In this document: positions 38,601-48,269 of the stretch, piece after piece
How the letters are laid out: every line of letters starts with the position of its first letter
How positions within the stretch are numbered: the stretch's first letter is position 1
DNA from: Rhyacichthys aspro
Taxonomy: Eukaryota; Chordata; Actinopteri; Gobiiformes; Rhyacichthyidae
Reading direction: 5' to 3'
Assembly (NCBI GenBank): GCA_036850595.1
Contig: CM072161.1
Location: 5,477,905-5,541,904, forward strand
Length of the DNA stretch: 64,000 nucleotides
Program-made: the position numbers and the translations under genes
The notes under the pieces: model-generated
Told to the model about the DNA's origin: nothing
Database searches by the model: none
What the model saw: only the letters and a program-made list of their open reading frames with translations

Positions 38601-40500
38601 TGCCACTGTCCCTGCAGCCTGAGACCAGCAAAGATCAAGAGCCACAGAGGTTCTTTTTTAGATCTGTGGCTGCTAGAAATACAAAAGACCACCTGCGACT
38701 TAAAGAGGGCAACCTTAGACTGGTGGAATTTAAAGGTTGATTGCACTGCAACCCATTTTGATTCTTTATTGGAATAGGAAATCCCTTTTTTTGAGCTTGC
38801 AGTCAAAAGGCAATGGAAGAAATACAGTTGGTTACAGGGGAAAAATGCATTGTACTTTTATGTTATAGAGGAAAAGGAGGGAAATTGTGATTATGAAAAG
38901 TAGAAAAACAAAAAGCAAGACAGGGCTTGTTATACCCCCAAAGCTTACCAAAAGACTTGTCACACTCCCAAAGAAAAATTTGCCTTATTATTTTGTCCAT
39001 AATAAAGGCTTAGCTACAGCTATTTTAATGAGTCCCAACCTTTTTGTCCAGCTGCATTGCTGGATTGTATCGTCCTTCCTTCCTTAGCCCTGATCAGGTG
39101 TGTTGCTAAGGGCTAATATCTTATTCTTGGCGTACACAGTGAGGCCATGCTCCAGACCAGCATGCTGATGAATTCTAAATGTGGAAGTCAGCCAAAAAGC
39201 TAAGTTGACCGTAGTTAAAGTGAACTCAGAAGGAAAACGCCATAAAAAGAAATCATTTCAGGAAGCTTACAACAACAGATTTACAAAAATATGTCAACTG
39301 TGTATTCTTAAAAGGATAAGAAACACTACCGTAATGCTATATTACTGTGCAACGTAATTCCAATAGGAAAGCGTAAAGATTTATGTTCAGTTTCGAGCTT
39401 CAGTGCTGTTTGTGTATTTGGCTCTTAAACCATTATTTATGATTGCATGTCAGTACCCTGCTGAATATTTCAGTGACGTGTTGTTTTTCCAGTACAGATT
39501 ACCTCATGTGATTGAAAAGCCACCCCCGTTTTCTTTAAAGGTTATCATTTGAAAAAGCGCCTTGTTGGTAATTCCTATTTCTGTTTGATGCCGCTGATGC
39601 CGCAGGAGAGCGCTCTACTGCTACTCCCTTTAAACTAATGAATATGGATTTTAATTATTTTTTCAATTTCAGTTTTGGGTTATTATGCCTCGTTGTAATT
39701 ATCTGTATACACCCTGCTGCTCAGCCAAATTCCTCCCCCTACACAGCCACGCAAGCTCTGTCTATATTCATGTGTGTACTCCTCCTTCTTGTTTTGTTGT
39801 TGTGCTTTTAATCCTGACAGTGTTCTGAGGTAAAAGGCTTTTTACAGGCCTTTGATCGCGCATTGATAGCAGTTTGCCGGTATTTATCGAAAAAGAAGGT
39901 GCAGGGACACAAAGCTCTTTCCGCTTAAGCTGTGATTGGCCTTTAGGCAATCATAAGTAGACAGGACTTCTTTTCTCCACAGGAAGCATCCACGATAAAA
40001 GAAATCATTAAGTATTTGTGAAGCTGTGAATACACACAACCTATTTCCCTGATGCTTTTATTTTCTCACAAAGGCTTGTTTAATTATCTAACAGAGTGGG
40101 GGGATGTCATAGCTGGGAATGAGCAGCGTCGTGACAGTTACCAAACAGTGCAGTGGTGATGAACTTCTAATGAAGGGGGGAGACCGAACACAGGAAAGGA
40201 ACAACTGTAGGTTTGATGACCCTGGAACAGTACGGGACGGGTAAGTATGGCATTCTTTTAGAGGTATTTTACATGCCACATGGAGGATACAGCGTCACAC
40301 ATAAGCTTACCCAACCCTTTCCACTGGGGTCAGGTCATTACAGATACATTTCCATTAACATTAATCTGAAACATCCTAAAAAAGCATGCCACACTTCTTT
40401 GGCAATGCTTAGGCTTTTGGTTCCGTCTCTGTGGTCCGCTTTCCAAAAGGTGGAGCTAAACACTGCCCTAATTCAAATGCGAAATTGCTTTTGATTAACA
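35625..40500. other. Gene-free DNA
   Basis: No gene is supported. Open frames are below 118 codons and lack domains. A short A/G-rich run lies at 37286-37308. About 36990-37660 and 38100-38290 are unique and could hold conserved noncoding elements. No tRNA or other RNA gene was seen. Confidence 0.5.
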
Positions 40501-40505
40501 GACAT

Positions 40506-40626
40506 GTTCGGGGTCCTTCTGTGTGGAGTTTGCATGTTTTCCCTAAACGTGTTTTTTTTCCTAATAATATCAAAAACATGCTGGGGACGTGCCCTGGTTG
40601 TGGTTGCCGACAATGAATTGAATGAA
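40506..40626 (+). mobile_element. SINE-like fragment
   Basis: The words ggtccttctgtgtggagttt and gcatgttttccc match the middle of the teleost short repeat also found at 50.5 kb. The end gttgccgacaatgaattgaa resembles its 3' terminus. The body between them is deleted or diverged. Confidence 0.45.
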
Positions 40627-40764
40627 ATGCAGTGTTTTAGGTTTGACAACGAAGCTCCAGTTTTACCGTTTCAAGGCATTACTCTGAAAATTACCAACCA
40701 CGTATTCATCTAAAGTATCTGCCCTTTGAAAACCCTTTCTGTGGAAGGTGAGTCAGGTAAAGGG

Positions 40765-41035
40765 ACAGCAGTTTCTGGATTTAGAGTCAGCGTCGATGCG
40801 GTCGACGTACCTGTGGTGAAGAGGGAGCGGAGCTTCAAGGTGAAGCTCTCAGTTTACCGATCGATCTGCGTTCACTTTCACTTATGAGCTGTGGGTTATG
40901 ATCGAAAGGACAAGATCTTGGAAACAAGCAGCCAAAATGAGCTGCAGGGTGTGGGCAGAGGGAAGTCTGGGCGTCTCTGCTGAGACTGCTGCCCACATGA
41001 CCCAGCCTCAGATAAGATGGATGGAGTTTGCATTG
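40765..41035 (+). mobile_element. Rex3/RTE-clade LINE, 3' fragment
   Basis: The order gtggtgaagagggagcggag, aagctctcagtttaccgatc, tatgagctgtgggttatgat, cagagggaagtctgggcgtc and gataagatggatgg is that of the Rex3 3' coding end and terminus. Internal parts are missing, and frames are shifted. It ends just before the homopolymer block at 41044, so its GATG tail may be affected by the bad sequence. Confidence 0.7.
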
Positions 41036-41043
41036 CACAACTC

Positions 41044-41345
41044 TAGATTAAAAAATTTTTTTTTTTTTTAATAAGAAAAAAAAAAAAAAAAAAAAAAAAG
41101 GGAAAAAGGGGGCGGGGGGGGGGGGAGTAAAAAAAGAGGGGGGAAAGGAAGGGAAAAAAAAAAAAAAAAAGAATTAGGGGGGGGGGGAAAAAAACCCCCC
41201 CCCCCCCTCCAAAAACGGGGTTTTTTTTTTTTTTTTTGGGGGCCCCTGGGGGTTAAAAAAAAAAAAAGCTGATATTTTGTAAAAAAAAAAAAAAGGGAGA
41301 AAAAAAAACCAACGGGGAAAAAGGGGGGGGGCCAACCGGGCCGGT
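41044..41345. repeat. Homopolymer-rich block, probable sequence artefact
   Basis: The block is almost wholly runs of A, G, C and T (for example A-runs over 20 and several G-runs and C-runs over 10) joined by short mixed stretches. This does not look like any satellite, poly-A tail or microsatellite. It resembles low-quality or badly gap-filled sequence. It lies between a Rex3 fragment and the 3' end of the L2 LINE, so the real junction of these two elements is probably hidden here. Confidence 0.6.
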
Positions 41346-41390
41346 GCGCAGGAAGTGACGAAGGTGGCTTCTGTTCCAGTGTTCCAGGGC

Positions 41391-41460
41391 ATTCAATTCA
41401 ATTTCAATTCAATTTTATTTGTATAGCCCAGTATCACAATGACAATTGCCTCAAAGGGCT
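41391..41460 (-). other. LINE 3' terminus with short tandem repeats
   Basis: On the plus strand attcaattcaatttcaattc begins the element, followed by ttttatttgtatagccca and cctcaaagggcttcaca. L2-clade LINEs end in a short tandem repeat instead of poly-A, and a stem-loop just upstream is thought to be what the reverse transcriptase recognises. This 3' end is also found on many fish SINEs and truncated LINE copies. Confidence 0.75.
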
Positions 41461-41973
41461 TCACAGTAAATGAACACTCAAGACAATAAATGCACAACAG
41501 ACAGAGCATGACAACATCCCCTGTCCTTAGACCCTCCATCAGGGTAAGGAAAAACTCAAAAAACCCAGCCGGGGAAAAAGAGAAACCTCAGGGAGAACCA
41601 CAGAAGGAGGGATCCACCCCCAGGACGGACAGGCCGTGCAATAGATGTGTCACTGACAGATACTCAATTATATGTACAAGTGAATGAAGTTAATTAGGAT
41701 AAAGTCCATAGTAATCTCAGCAGGAACAGTTCATCTGAGAGGGACTGGGTCAGGATGGGTCCATGGGTCGGGACAGGATCACCGATGGGCCACAGCTAAG
41801 GTCCAGTCATCACTGGGACGTCTAACAGCAGCCAGACATCTGGGAAGAGTGGGAAAGAGCAACAACTTGTGAACAGTAATGAACTGAGCGGAAATGTAAT
41901 TAATATATAACAGAGGATAGAAGCTCAATGTGTCCCTTCCTCATCATGTAGGCCAAGAGAAATCACAGCTAAT

Positions 41974-42483
41974 CTATATATCCTGACCATAAGCCCTATC
42001 AAAAAGGAAAGTCTTAAGCCTAACCTTAAATATAGAGACTGTGTCTGCCTCTTTAACGTGAGCTGGAAGTTGATTCCATAAAACAGGAGCTTGGTAACTA
42101 AAGGCTCTACCTCCCATTGTACTTTTGGAAACTCTAGGAACGACTAGTAGCCCTGCATTTTGAGAACGAAGCGCTCTATTAGGACGGTACGGCACTGTGA
42201 GGTCTCTGAGATAGGACGGGGCCTTCCCACTGAGGGCCTTATAAGTGAGGAGGAGGATTTTGAACTTAATTCTGAATTCTATTGGAAGCCAGTGAAGAGA
42301 AGCTAACACTGGAGTAATGTGCTCTCGTCTGTTTGTTCCTGTTAATATTCTAGCTGCTGCGTTTTGGACGAGCTGAAAACTTCTCAAGGAGTTATTTGGG
42401 CATCCTGCCAGCAGAGAATTACAGTAGTCTAACCTCGATGTAACAAACGCATGAATCAGTTTTTCGGCATCACTTTTAGACAA
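41974..42483 (-). CDS. LINE ORF2, C-terminal part
   Basis: The 169-aa frame begins inside the coding region and encodes the domain that follows the reverse transcriptase palm. It includes LDYCNSLLAGCP, then QNAAARILTGT, SLHWLPIEFRIKFKILLLTY and LWNQLPAHVK near its end, all conserved in fish L2 elements. It ends at a stop at its natural position. It is cut off from the reverse transcriptase frame by a one-base change in the A-run at 42517-42521 (plus strand). It is therefore not a separate gene but the third piece of ORF2. Confidence 0.85.
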   Translation of the reverse strand: MSKSDAEKLIHAFVTSRLDYCNSLLAGCPNNSLRSFQLVQNAAARILTGTNRREHITPVLASLHWLPIEFRIKFKILLLTYKALSGKAPSYLRDLTVPYRPNRALRSQNAGLLVVPRVSKSTMGGRAFSYQAPVLWNQLPAHVKEADTVSIFKVRLKTFLFDRAYGQDI

Positions 42484-42500
42484 GATATTTCTAATTTTCC

Positions 42501-44033
42501 CTATGTTGCGCAGGTGAAAAATGCAGTTTTACAAGCTTGGCTAATGTGGGTTTTAAACGATAACTCTTCGTCAAATATTACGCCAAGATTCCTGACAGTT
42601 GAGCTCGAAGCTACACTAACACCATCTAAATTGACTATTTGGTTTGATAATGTGTCTCTTAGATTCCTGGGGCCTAGTATAATCAACTCCGTTTTTTCTG
42701 GGTTTAAAAGAAGGTAGTTTAACGTCATCCAGGTCCTTATGTCTTTCACGCACGCTTCTAATTTGTCCATAGGATTGATCTTATCGGGTTTAATCGATAG
42801 ATAAAGCTGGGTGTCGTCGGCGTAACAGTGGAAGTTAATTCCATGTTTTCTTATTATACTGCCTAACGGGAGCATGTATAATGTAAAAAGAATAGGGCCT
42901 AATACAGATCCTTGTGGTACTCCATGGCTAACTTCTGTGGATGCAGATGATTCCTCATTAACTCTAACAAACTGGTATCTGTCTGTTAGATAAGATTTAA
43001 ACCATTTGAGAGCTGATCCTCTGATTCCAATGTCGAACTCTAACCTCTGTAGCAGGAGACTGTGGTCTATCGTGTCGAAGGCTGCGCTGAGATCTAAGAG
43101 GACTAGGACAGAGACCAGTCCATTATCTGAAGCCACTAACAGATCATTGGCGACTTTGACTAAAGCTGTTTCTGTGCTGTGGTACGGTCTAAATCCTGAC
43201 TGAAAATCTTCAAATAAGTTGTTGTCCTGCAGATGATTGCGTAGCTGTGTAGCTACAATTTTCTCGAGTATTTTTGAAATAAAAGGAAGATTAGATATAG
43301 GTCGATAGTTTTCTAAGACGCCTGGATCGAGGGTTGGTTTTTTCAACAGAGGTTTAATCACTGCTGATTTAAAAAACTGTGGGACATAGCCTGTTTCCAA
43401 GGAAGAGTTTATTATATTCAAAATAGTTTCAGTGATAAAAGGGAAGACCTCTTTAAAAAGTTTGGAAGGGATCGGGTCTAAGATACATGTGGATGTTGTA
43501 GAAGACACGACGATTGAGGCTAATTCATTTAAATCTACGGCGTTGAAGCGGTCTAACATTAAAAGAGGTTTGATTGAGGAATGAGCTTTTAGGGCACTAA
43601 TCTGTTCTGAGCTAAAATTGAGGTGGATTTGGTTTATTTTATTTCTAATTGTGTTTATTTTATTATTGAAAAAATTGAGGAAGTCGTCACATCTAAGATT
43701 TGGAGGGATGCTAGGTTCTACTGAACTGTGACTGTTTGTCAGCCTGGCTACAGTGCTGAACAGAAACCTAGGGTTGTTTTTGTTTTCTTCTATCAATGTA
43801 GAATAATACGTCGTTTTAGCCTTACGCAGGGCTTGTTTATAAGTTGATAGACTGTATTTCCAGGCCTTGAGAGACTCCTCGGAGTTGGAGTGACGCCATT
43901 GTCGTTCTAATTTACGCGTGGCTTGTTTGAGGAGACGAGTTTCTGGGTTAAACCAGGGTGATTCTCTACAACTTCTGATGACCCTCGGTTTAAGCGGAGC
44001 TACACTATCCAGAGCTGTTTGCATTGAACGCAT
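42501..44033 (-). CDS. LINE ORF2, reverse transcriptase part
   Basis: The 510-aa frame holds the reverse transcriptase that copies LINE RNA at the nicked target. Palm motif A is visible as LLDLSAAFDTIDH, with catalytic Asp about residue 320. HGVPQGSVLGPILF is present, and YADD lies at residues 404-407. The fingers motif ENYRPISNLPFISKILEKIV is also present, so all key residues are there. The frame stays open upstream of the first Met to about 44168, meaning the Met at 44033 is not a true start. It ends early at 42501 because of the A-run frame change, losing contact with its C-terminal part. Confidence 0.88.
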   Translation of the reverse strand: MRSMQTALDSVAPLKPRVIRSCRESPWFNPETRLLKQATRKLERQWRHSNSEESLKAWKYSLSTYKQALRKAKTTYYSTLIEENKNNPRFLFSTVARLTNSHSSVEPSIPPNLRCDDFLNFFNNKINTIRNKINQIHLNFSSEQISALKAHSSIKPLLMLDRFNAVDLNELASIVVSSTTSTCILDPIPSKLFKEVFPFITETILNIINSSLETGYVPQFFKSAVIKPLLKKPTLDPGVLENYRPISNLPFISKILEKIVATQLRNHLQDNNLFEDFQSGFRPYHSTETALVKVANDLLVASDNGLVSVLVLLDLSAAFDTIDHSLLLQRLEFDIGIRGSALKWFKSYLTDRYQFVRVNEESSASTEVSHGVPQGSVLGPILFTLYMLPLGSIIRKHGINFHCYADDTQLYLSIKPDKINPMDKLEACVKDIRTWMTLNYLLLNPEKTELIILGPRNLRDTLSNQIVNLDGVSVASSSTVRNLGVIFDEELSFKTHISQACKTAFFTCAT

Positions 44034-44101
44034 TACAGTGTTGACAAGCTGATCGGTTCCACTTGGACTGGAGCTGTGGAGGCTGGTCTCTGTATTCCTG
44101 G

Positions 44102-44950
44102 CTAATATTGGCTGAATTGCTTCTTTAAACTCTGAGGCAGTTTTATCGGATAATACTCTTCCAATATGTTTTTTTTGTAAGGAACGCGGTAGTCCTCGAG
44201 CGTGAACTGAAAGGTAATTAAAAAATGATCCGATAGGACGGGGTTATGAGGTAGGACTTTTAACTGACTGATCTCTATACCGTAGGTTAATATAAGGTCC
44301 AGGGTGTGGTTGTGCCTGTGAGTGGGTTCACTTATGTTTTGTACGAAACCGACGGAATCCAATAAGGTCATAAACGCACTGCTGAGACTATCACTGCTGT
44401 CATCAACATGAATGTTAAAATCCCCTACTATAACGATTTTATCCGAGTCTAACAGTGTACAGGATAAAAAATCAGAGAATTCATTTAGGAACTCGGAGTA
44501 AGGGCCGGGAGGACGGTAAATAATAATAAATGAAACAGGTTTTTGTTTTTTCCAGTTAGGGTGCGTAATAGACAACATAAGGCTTTCAAAAGAGCGGTAA
44601 GGCTGTTTCGGTCTCGGGCGAATCAATAAATTGGAGTGTGAGATTACTCCCACTCCTCCACCTCGGCCTGTGCTTCGAGGTGTGTGAAAGTTTACATGAC
44701 TGGGTGGAGTAGCTTCATTTAGACTAATATATTCGTCCTGTTTTAGCCATGTTTCTGTTAGAGACATTAGATCGATTTTATGATCTCCAATTAAATCATT
44801 AACTATTAGTGATTTAGACGAAATTGATCTGACATTTAGTAATCCACAGTTGACGACTCTGATGCGTTTCCCTACATTTAAGTTTAAGTTAGGTGTGTTA
44901 TTTATTGGTTTTAGGTATCTACAGGAGCTTGTGTTTGAGTATCTGGGCAC
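44102..44950 (-). CDS. LINE ORF2, APE-type endonuclease part
   Basis: The 282-aa frame starts at the probable ORF2 ATG and encodes the AP-endonuclease-like domain that nicks target DNA. Catalytic and structural motifs are all visible: LNVRS (Asn39), TETW (Glu66), IYRPPG (residues 144-149), GDFN (Asp177, Asn179), TLDL (Asp218) and SDH (240-242). The frame leaves the true one at an eight-T run at 44169-44176 (plus strand, A8 in the coding strand), giving about 24 altered residues and a stop at 44102. Apart from that it looks intact. Confidence 0.88.
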   Translation of the reverse strand: MPRYSNTSSCRYLKPINNTPNLNLNVGKRIRVVNCGLLNVRSISSKSLIVNDLIGDHKIDLMSLTETWLKQDEYISLNEATPPSHVNFHTPRSTGRGGGVGVISHSNLLIRPRPKQPYRSFESLMLSITHPNWKKQKPVSFIIIYRPPGPYSEFLNEFSDFLSCTLLDSDKIVIVGDFNIHVDDSSDSLSSAFMTLLDSVGFVQNISEPTHRHNHTLDLILTYGIEISQLKVLPHNPVLSDHFLITFQFTLEDYRVPYKKNILEEYYPIKLPQSLKKQFSQY

Positions 44951-45133
44951 TCGGGGACAGACACAGTCTCTATGGGGTGAGATGTTTCAAGAGAAGAAAC
45001 AGAGAGGCGTTTAAGACTGCGACTCTGTGTCCTAACCAGACAACTAACAGCTACAACATCATCCGACTCCATACCCACACTATGCTGTCTTACAGGGTCT
45101 CTAATCCCCTGTGACCTGCTGAGATTTCTTGTG

Positions 45134-46042
45134 TTAAATGCACCGGATAGCCCTGTCTATATTACTAGACAAAATGGCAGCGCCATGTCCAGTAGGATGC
45201 AGGCCGTCTGCCCTCAGCAGGCCTGGGCGGCCCCAGAAGGAGGGCCAGTTATCCACAAAACCAAAACCTTTCTGACTACAATACCGGGCCAGCCACCGGT
45301 TCATGGAAACTAACCTGCTATACATCTCATCGTTACCCCTTACGGGGAGGGGGCCAGAGACGATTAATCGATGCCGACTCATCTTACTCCCTAGCTCAAA
45401 AGTCCTAGCTAAGCTGTCTTTAGTAATCTCTGACTGTTTCATCCTCACATTGTTGGTGCCGACATGAATAACTATCTGCTTGTATGTGGTGTTATGTGCC
45501 TGGGAGGAATCTGCCTTCCTGCGTGATGCCAGCACCCTAAGATTGGCCTCTATGTCGGATGCCCTGGCCCCCGGTAGACAGCGGACACTGGCTGGCGTCT
45601 CGAGTCTAACATTGCGGGTTATGGAGTCCCCTATCACCAGAGTGCGTTGTTCATCCCCGCCGGCCGGCGCCGGCGAAGCAGGCCGGCAACCAACGCAGTC
45701 AAGCGGACTTGAAAGCGCCGAGAACCGGTTCGCAGTCGGGGCGGGTGACCGCGGACAGGGACGCACAACCGGAGGTTCTCCCTTGCCCGCATGCCCGCGC
45801 CGCCGGACCGGGACAAACCCCGCACTCTCTGCAACAGCTGCCGGAGTAGCTGAGCCAGAGCTAGAGCTAACGCTAGCAGGGCTGCTGTCAGACCTGCATC
45901 TAACTTTATCGGGGAACCCTGACACATCTAACGTAACTAAACCTTGTCTTTGCTGCTCTAACTCCTCTAACTCACAAACGCGTCTCTCTAGTAGAGACAG
46001 CCTCTCTAACAACAACGAACAAGAAACACACTCCATCGCCAT
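45134..46042 (-). CDS. LINE ORF1 with coiled coil and SGNH esterase domain
   Basis: The intact 302-aa frame starts MAMEC; two in-frame ATGs lie two codons apart, and the first is used here. Residues 8-33 form a leucine-rich coiled coil likely to make multimers. Residues 45-130 are a proline/serine-rich linker coded by GC-rich DNA. Residues 135-300 are an SGNH-hydrolase fold: VIGDS with nucleophile Ser140, GTNN at 195-198, and DGLHP with Asp279 and His282. Such esterase ORF1 proteins occur in CR1 and L2 LINEs and bind RNA or membranes; the exact role is unsettled. All catalytic residues are present. Confidence 0.85.
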   Translation of the reverse strand: MAMECVSCSLLLERLSLLERRVCELEELEQQRQGLVTLDVSGFPDKVRCRSDSSPASVSSSSGSATPAAVAESAGFVPVRRRGHAGKGEPPVVRPCPRSPAPTANRFSALSSPLDCVGCRPASPAPAGGDEQRTLVIGDSITRNVRLETPASVRCLPGARASDIEANLRVLASRRKADSSQAHNTTYKQIVIHVGTNNVRMKQSEITKDSLARTFELGSKMSRHRLIVSGPLPVRGNDEMYSRLVSMNRWLARYCSQKGFGFVDNWPSFWGRPGLLRADGLHPTGHGAAILSSNIDRAIRCI

Positions 46043-46435
46043 GATAACAACACACCGTAACTAGCTTAAATACCCTTAGGTGACCTCAGCTAATAGCTAG
46101 CCTACTAGCTAACTCAAACAATACGACGAACTGACTAAAGTCTAGCAGAAGAACAAAATATAACTGATTCTGAAGTTCAGTGGGATGTGATATAGTGTGT
46201 TAACAATGAAAGTGAAGTGAGAGTGAATACAAACGTAACTTTAGTACAGAGCCAGGAGACGATCACGCGCCTGGCAGGTAGAGTCACCGGGATACGTCAC
46301 TGGTGTACGTCAGCAGCAGCGACAGCGTAGAGCAGCGACAGCGTAGAGCAGCGACAGCGTAGAGCAGCGACAGCGTAGAGCAGCGACAGCGTAGAGCAGC
46401 GACAGCGTAGAGCAGCGACAGCGTAGAGCAGCAGG
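46043..46435 (-). promoter_or_regulatory. LINE 5' untranslated region, probable internal promoter
   Basis: About 390 bp precede ORF1. The outer part is a seven-copy 16-bp tandem repeat (46317-46428). The inner part has acgtcac/gtgacgta-type words (about 46293-46309). LINEs carry their promoter inside the 5' region, and tandem monomers are known to act as promoter units in some LINEs. The promoter role here is inference. Confidence 0.5.
46317..46428. repeat. 16-bp tandem repeat, seven copies
   Basis: The unit cagcgacagcgtagag is repeated seven times without visible changes from 46317, then breaks off into cagcagg. It lies at the 5' edge of the LINE, just inside or at its junction with unique DNA. 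Perfect copies suggest recent expansion or conversion. Confidence 0.9.
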
Positions 46436-46439
46436 CATG

Positions 46440-48040
46440 TGGGAACTACATAACAAACAAGCCACACACATGGCACGCCAAGGCTAATACCGTAATGAGA
46501 TTAATAAATACGCCCTTGATTTCCCCCATTGTGACGCAGATGATATCAAAGAGCTGAGAACAATGAATGCACAAATAAACAATTCCGACGGGTTAATCAA
46601 ATGTTGAACTGAGCTGCCATGCCTCGCAGAAAAGAAAAATTGACAAATGTCACCGAGCGAAAGCTGTTTTGTCGGCAAATGCGCAGCCTGCTAAGTTAAG
46701 GAATTACAATAAAGATTAAAAGGTGGCTTGGCTCTGTGGGGTCGTGTAGTTGGCAGGCAACAGCAGATCCAAATATCAGCAGGTTAAAGGCTAATACAGG
46801 AGTATAGACTGGCTCACAGCTCACTAAATGAGTTCATCTCAGACGGTGACCTGTGTTGTATTATACAGGCTGGCAACATTTTGTAGAATGAAAAAGCACT
46901 GTTCTCCTCACTGTGAGGGCTGCTGTTTGGCTACGTGTGTTTCCTTACAACGTGTCTCGAGTGGATTCTATCAGACAGCCGACACTCAAAGCCTGGAGCT
47001 CAAATACCAGATCTATTATTGAGGACATAAGCAGCTCCAGAGACACACCCAGAGACAGACCAAAACACTCCTGATGCAGCCCATTACCTGCCTGCCACAG
47101 TGATACTTTTTCAGCCACTTTCAAATTCTAATCAGGCCTTTAAAACATGAATAATGTAATTTCTTTCCATGAAGGCTCAACGTTAGGCAGCATCAGTGCA
47201 AACTTGTGATCTTGTTGTTGCTGTTACAGTAATTATTGAGCCCATAAGATGGCTCCTTATTGCACATATAAAATAAAATAAAGCGTGCACGCAAGAAAAT
47301 CCTGCATTCAATCGACAGAACAGATATGAGTTGAGTCTATTGGGAGAACTGACGGCTGGAGAATCCAACACTAGCTCAAAAAATCATTCAGTAAAATATT
47401 ACTGATAATATTTTTCCAAAATGTACTGTTTCTACCCTCAGGGAGTGTCCCAGAGAAGAATCATAAGAAAGTAATAGAAAAAGAAAGTTGTAATATAACC
47501 TATACTGATAACTGCAATAACTCAAAAGGTAAAATGTACTAAGGATGTAGCTTAGTAAGTAATCCCACGTAGAGGTGAAATGTTTTTGGTACAATACTTT
47601 TCAGAGCTGTGTTTTTGGTTTTGGTCTGTGTATTTACAGGCCAACAGATTTTTGTTTTCATATGAGAAAACCAAAATTGATAAAACAAGCCATTTTCCTG
47701 TTACCAATAAAAAAAAACAAGGACATGAGAATTCTACAAATTACTCATTTTGCATTTTTTGTTTTGAAAATAAAAATATGAGACAGATAATGATGACAAT
47801 AATGAACCATTATTTGTTTTTCTTTTATGTTAATGAAACAAAAATAGTCAAATAAAATGTGACTGGATGTTTAATATTGGGTATTTTTCAGCTAAAACCT
47901 GGGCAGCTGTGGCCATCTGTGCCCCATAGCACTCAGACTACTACTGCAACTCCAGCTCCTTACCACACTAAGGTCAAGGATTCTAATATCAAACATCCAG
48001 TCGTATTCAATTTTTCATTTTTCATTTATTAACTTAGTTT
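46440..48040. other. Gene-free DNA right of the LINE
   Basis: No gene is supported; open frames are below 92 codons. The first 250 bp (to about 46700) is unique and GC-moderate. I saw no recognised repeat. Confidence 0.5.
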
Positions 48041-48044
48041 TCTC

Positions 48045-48155
48045 TCCAGGCTCTGGTTACTCCCACTGCCCAAAGACATGCATGTTAAAAGTCTCCAGAG
48101 TGAACGAACAGAACTTGTGTCACCCCTGAAATTAACTGTACCCTACCTCCCTCAA
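48045..48155 (+). mobile_element. SINE-like fragment
   Basis: The words ctccaggctctggttactcc, caaagacatgcatgttaa, ctccagagtgaa and tgtaccctacctcc follow the order of the middle of the teleost short repeat seen at 29.3 kb. Head and 3' terminus are missing. Confidence 0.5.
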
Positions 48156-48269
48156 AAAAAAGCAAAAAATAGATTATGGTTAGCTAATTAAGAAGATTGA
48201 TTTTACATAATGTGGAATTTCATGAAGAGACGTATAAGTAAAGTAGTATTGAATGCTTTGAGTTTTTGA

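Larger units (their letters stand above)
41391..46435 (-). mobile_element. Near-full-length L2-clade LINE (Maui/ZfL2-1-like), ~5 kb
   Basis: The element runs from a 5' region with a tandem repeat (about 46435) through ORF1 and ORF2 to a 3' end made of short ATTGAA-type repeats at 41391-41415. The two-ORF layout, an ORF1 with coiled coil plus SGNH esterase, and an ORF2 with APE endonuclease and reverse transcriptase are those of the L2/CR1 group of fish LINEs. ORF1 is unbroken. ORF2 is interrupted at two places by one-base frame changes in homopolymers, with no premature stop otherwise. L2 elements often lack clear target duplications, and I find none. It looks young compared with all other repeats in the window. 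Confidence 0.85.

Noticed and set aside
41221..41345. Possible poly-A tail or satellite
   Set aside because: Runs of all four bases in irregular order do not fit a tail or a periodic satellite; a sequence artefact is more likely.
45480..46064. 194-codon frame antisense to LINE ORF1
   Set aside because: It is the mirror of the GC-rich ORF1 coding region; ORF1 has clear SGNH motifs while the antisense product has none.
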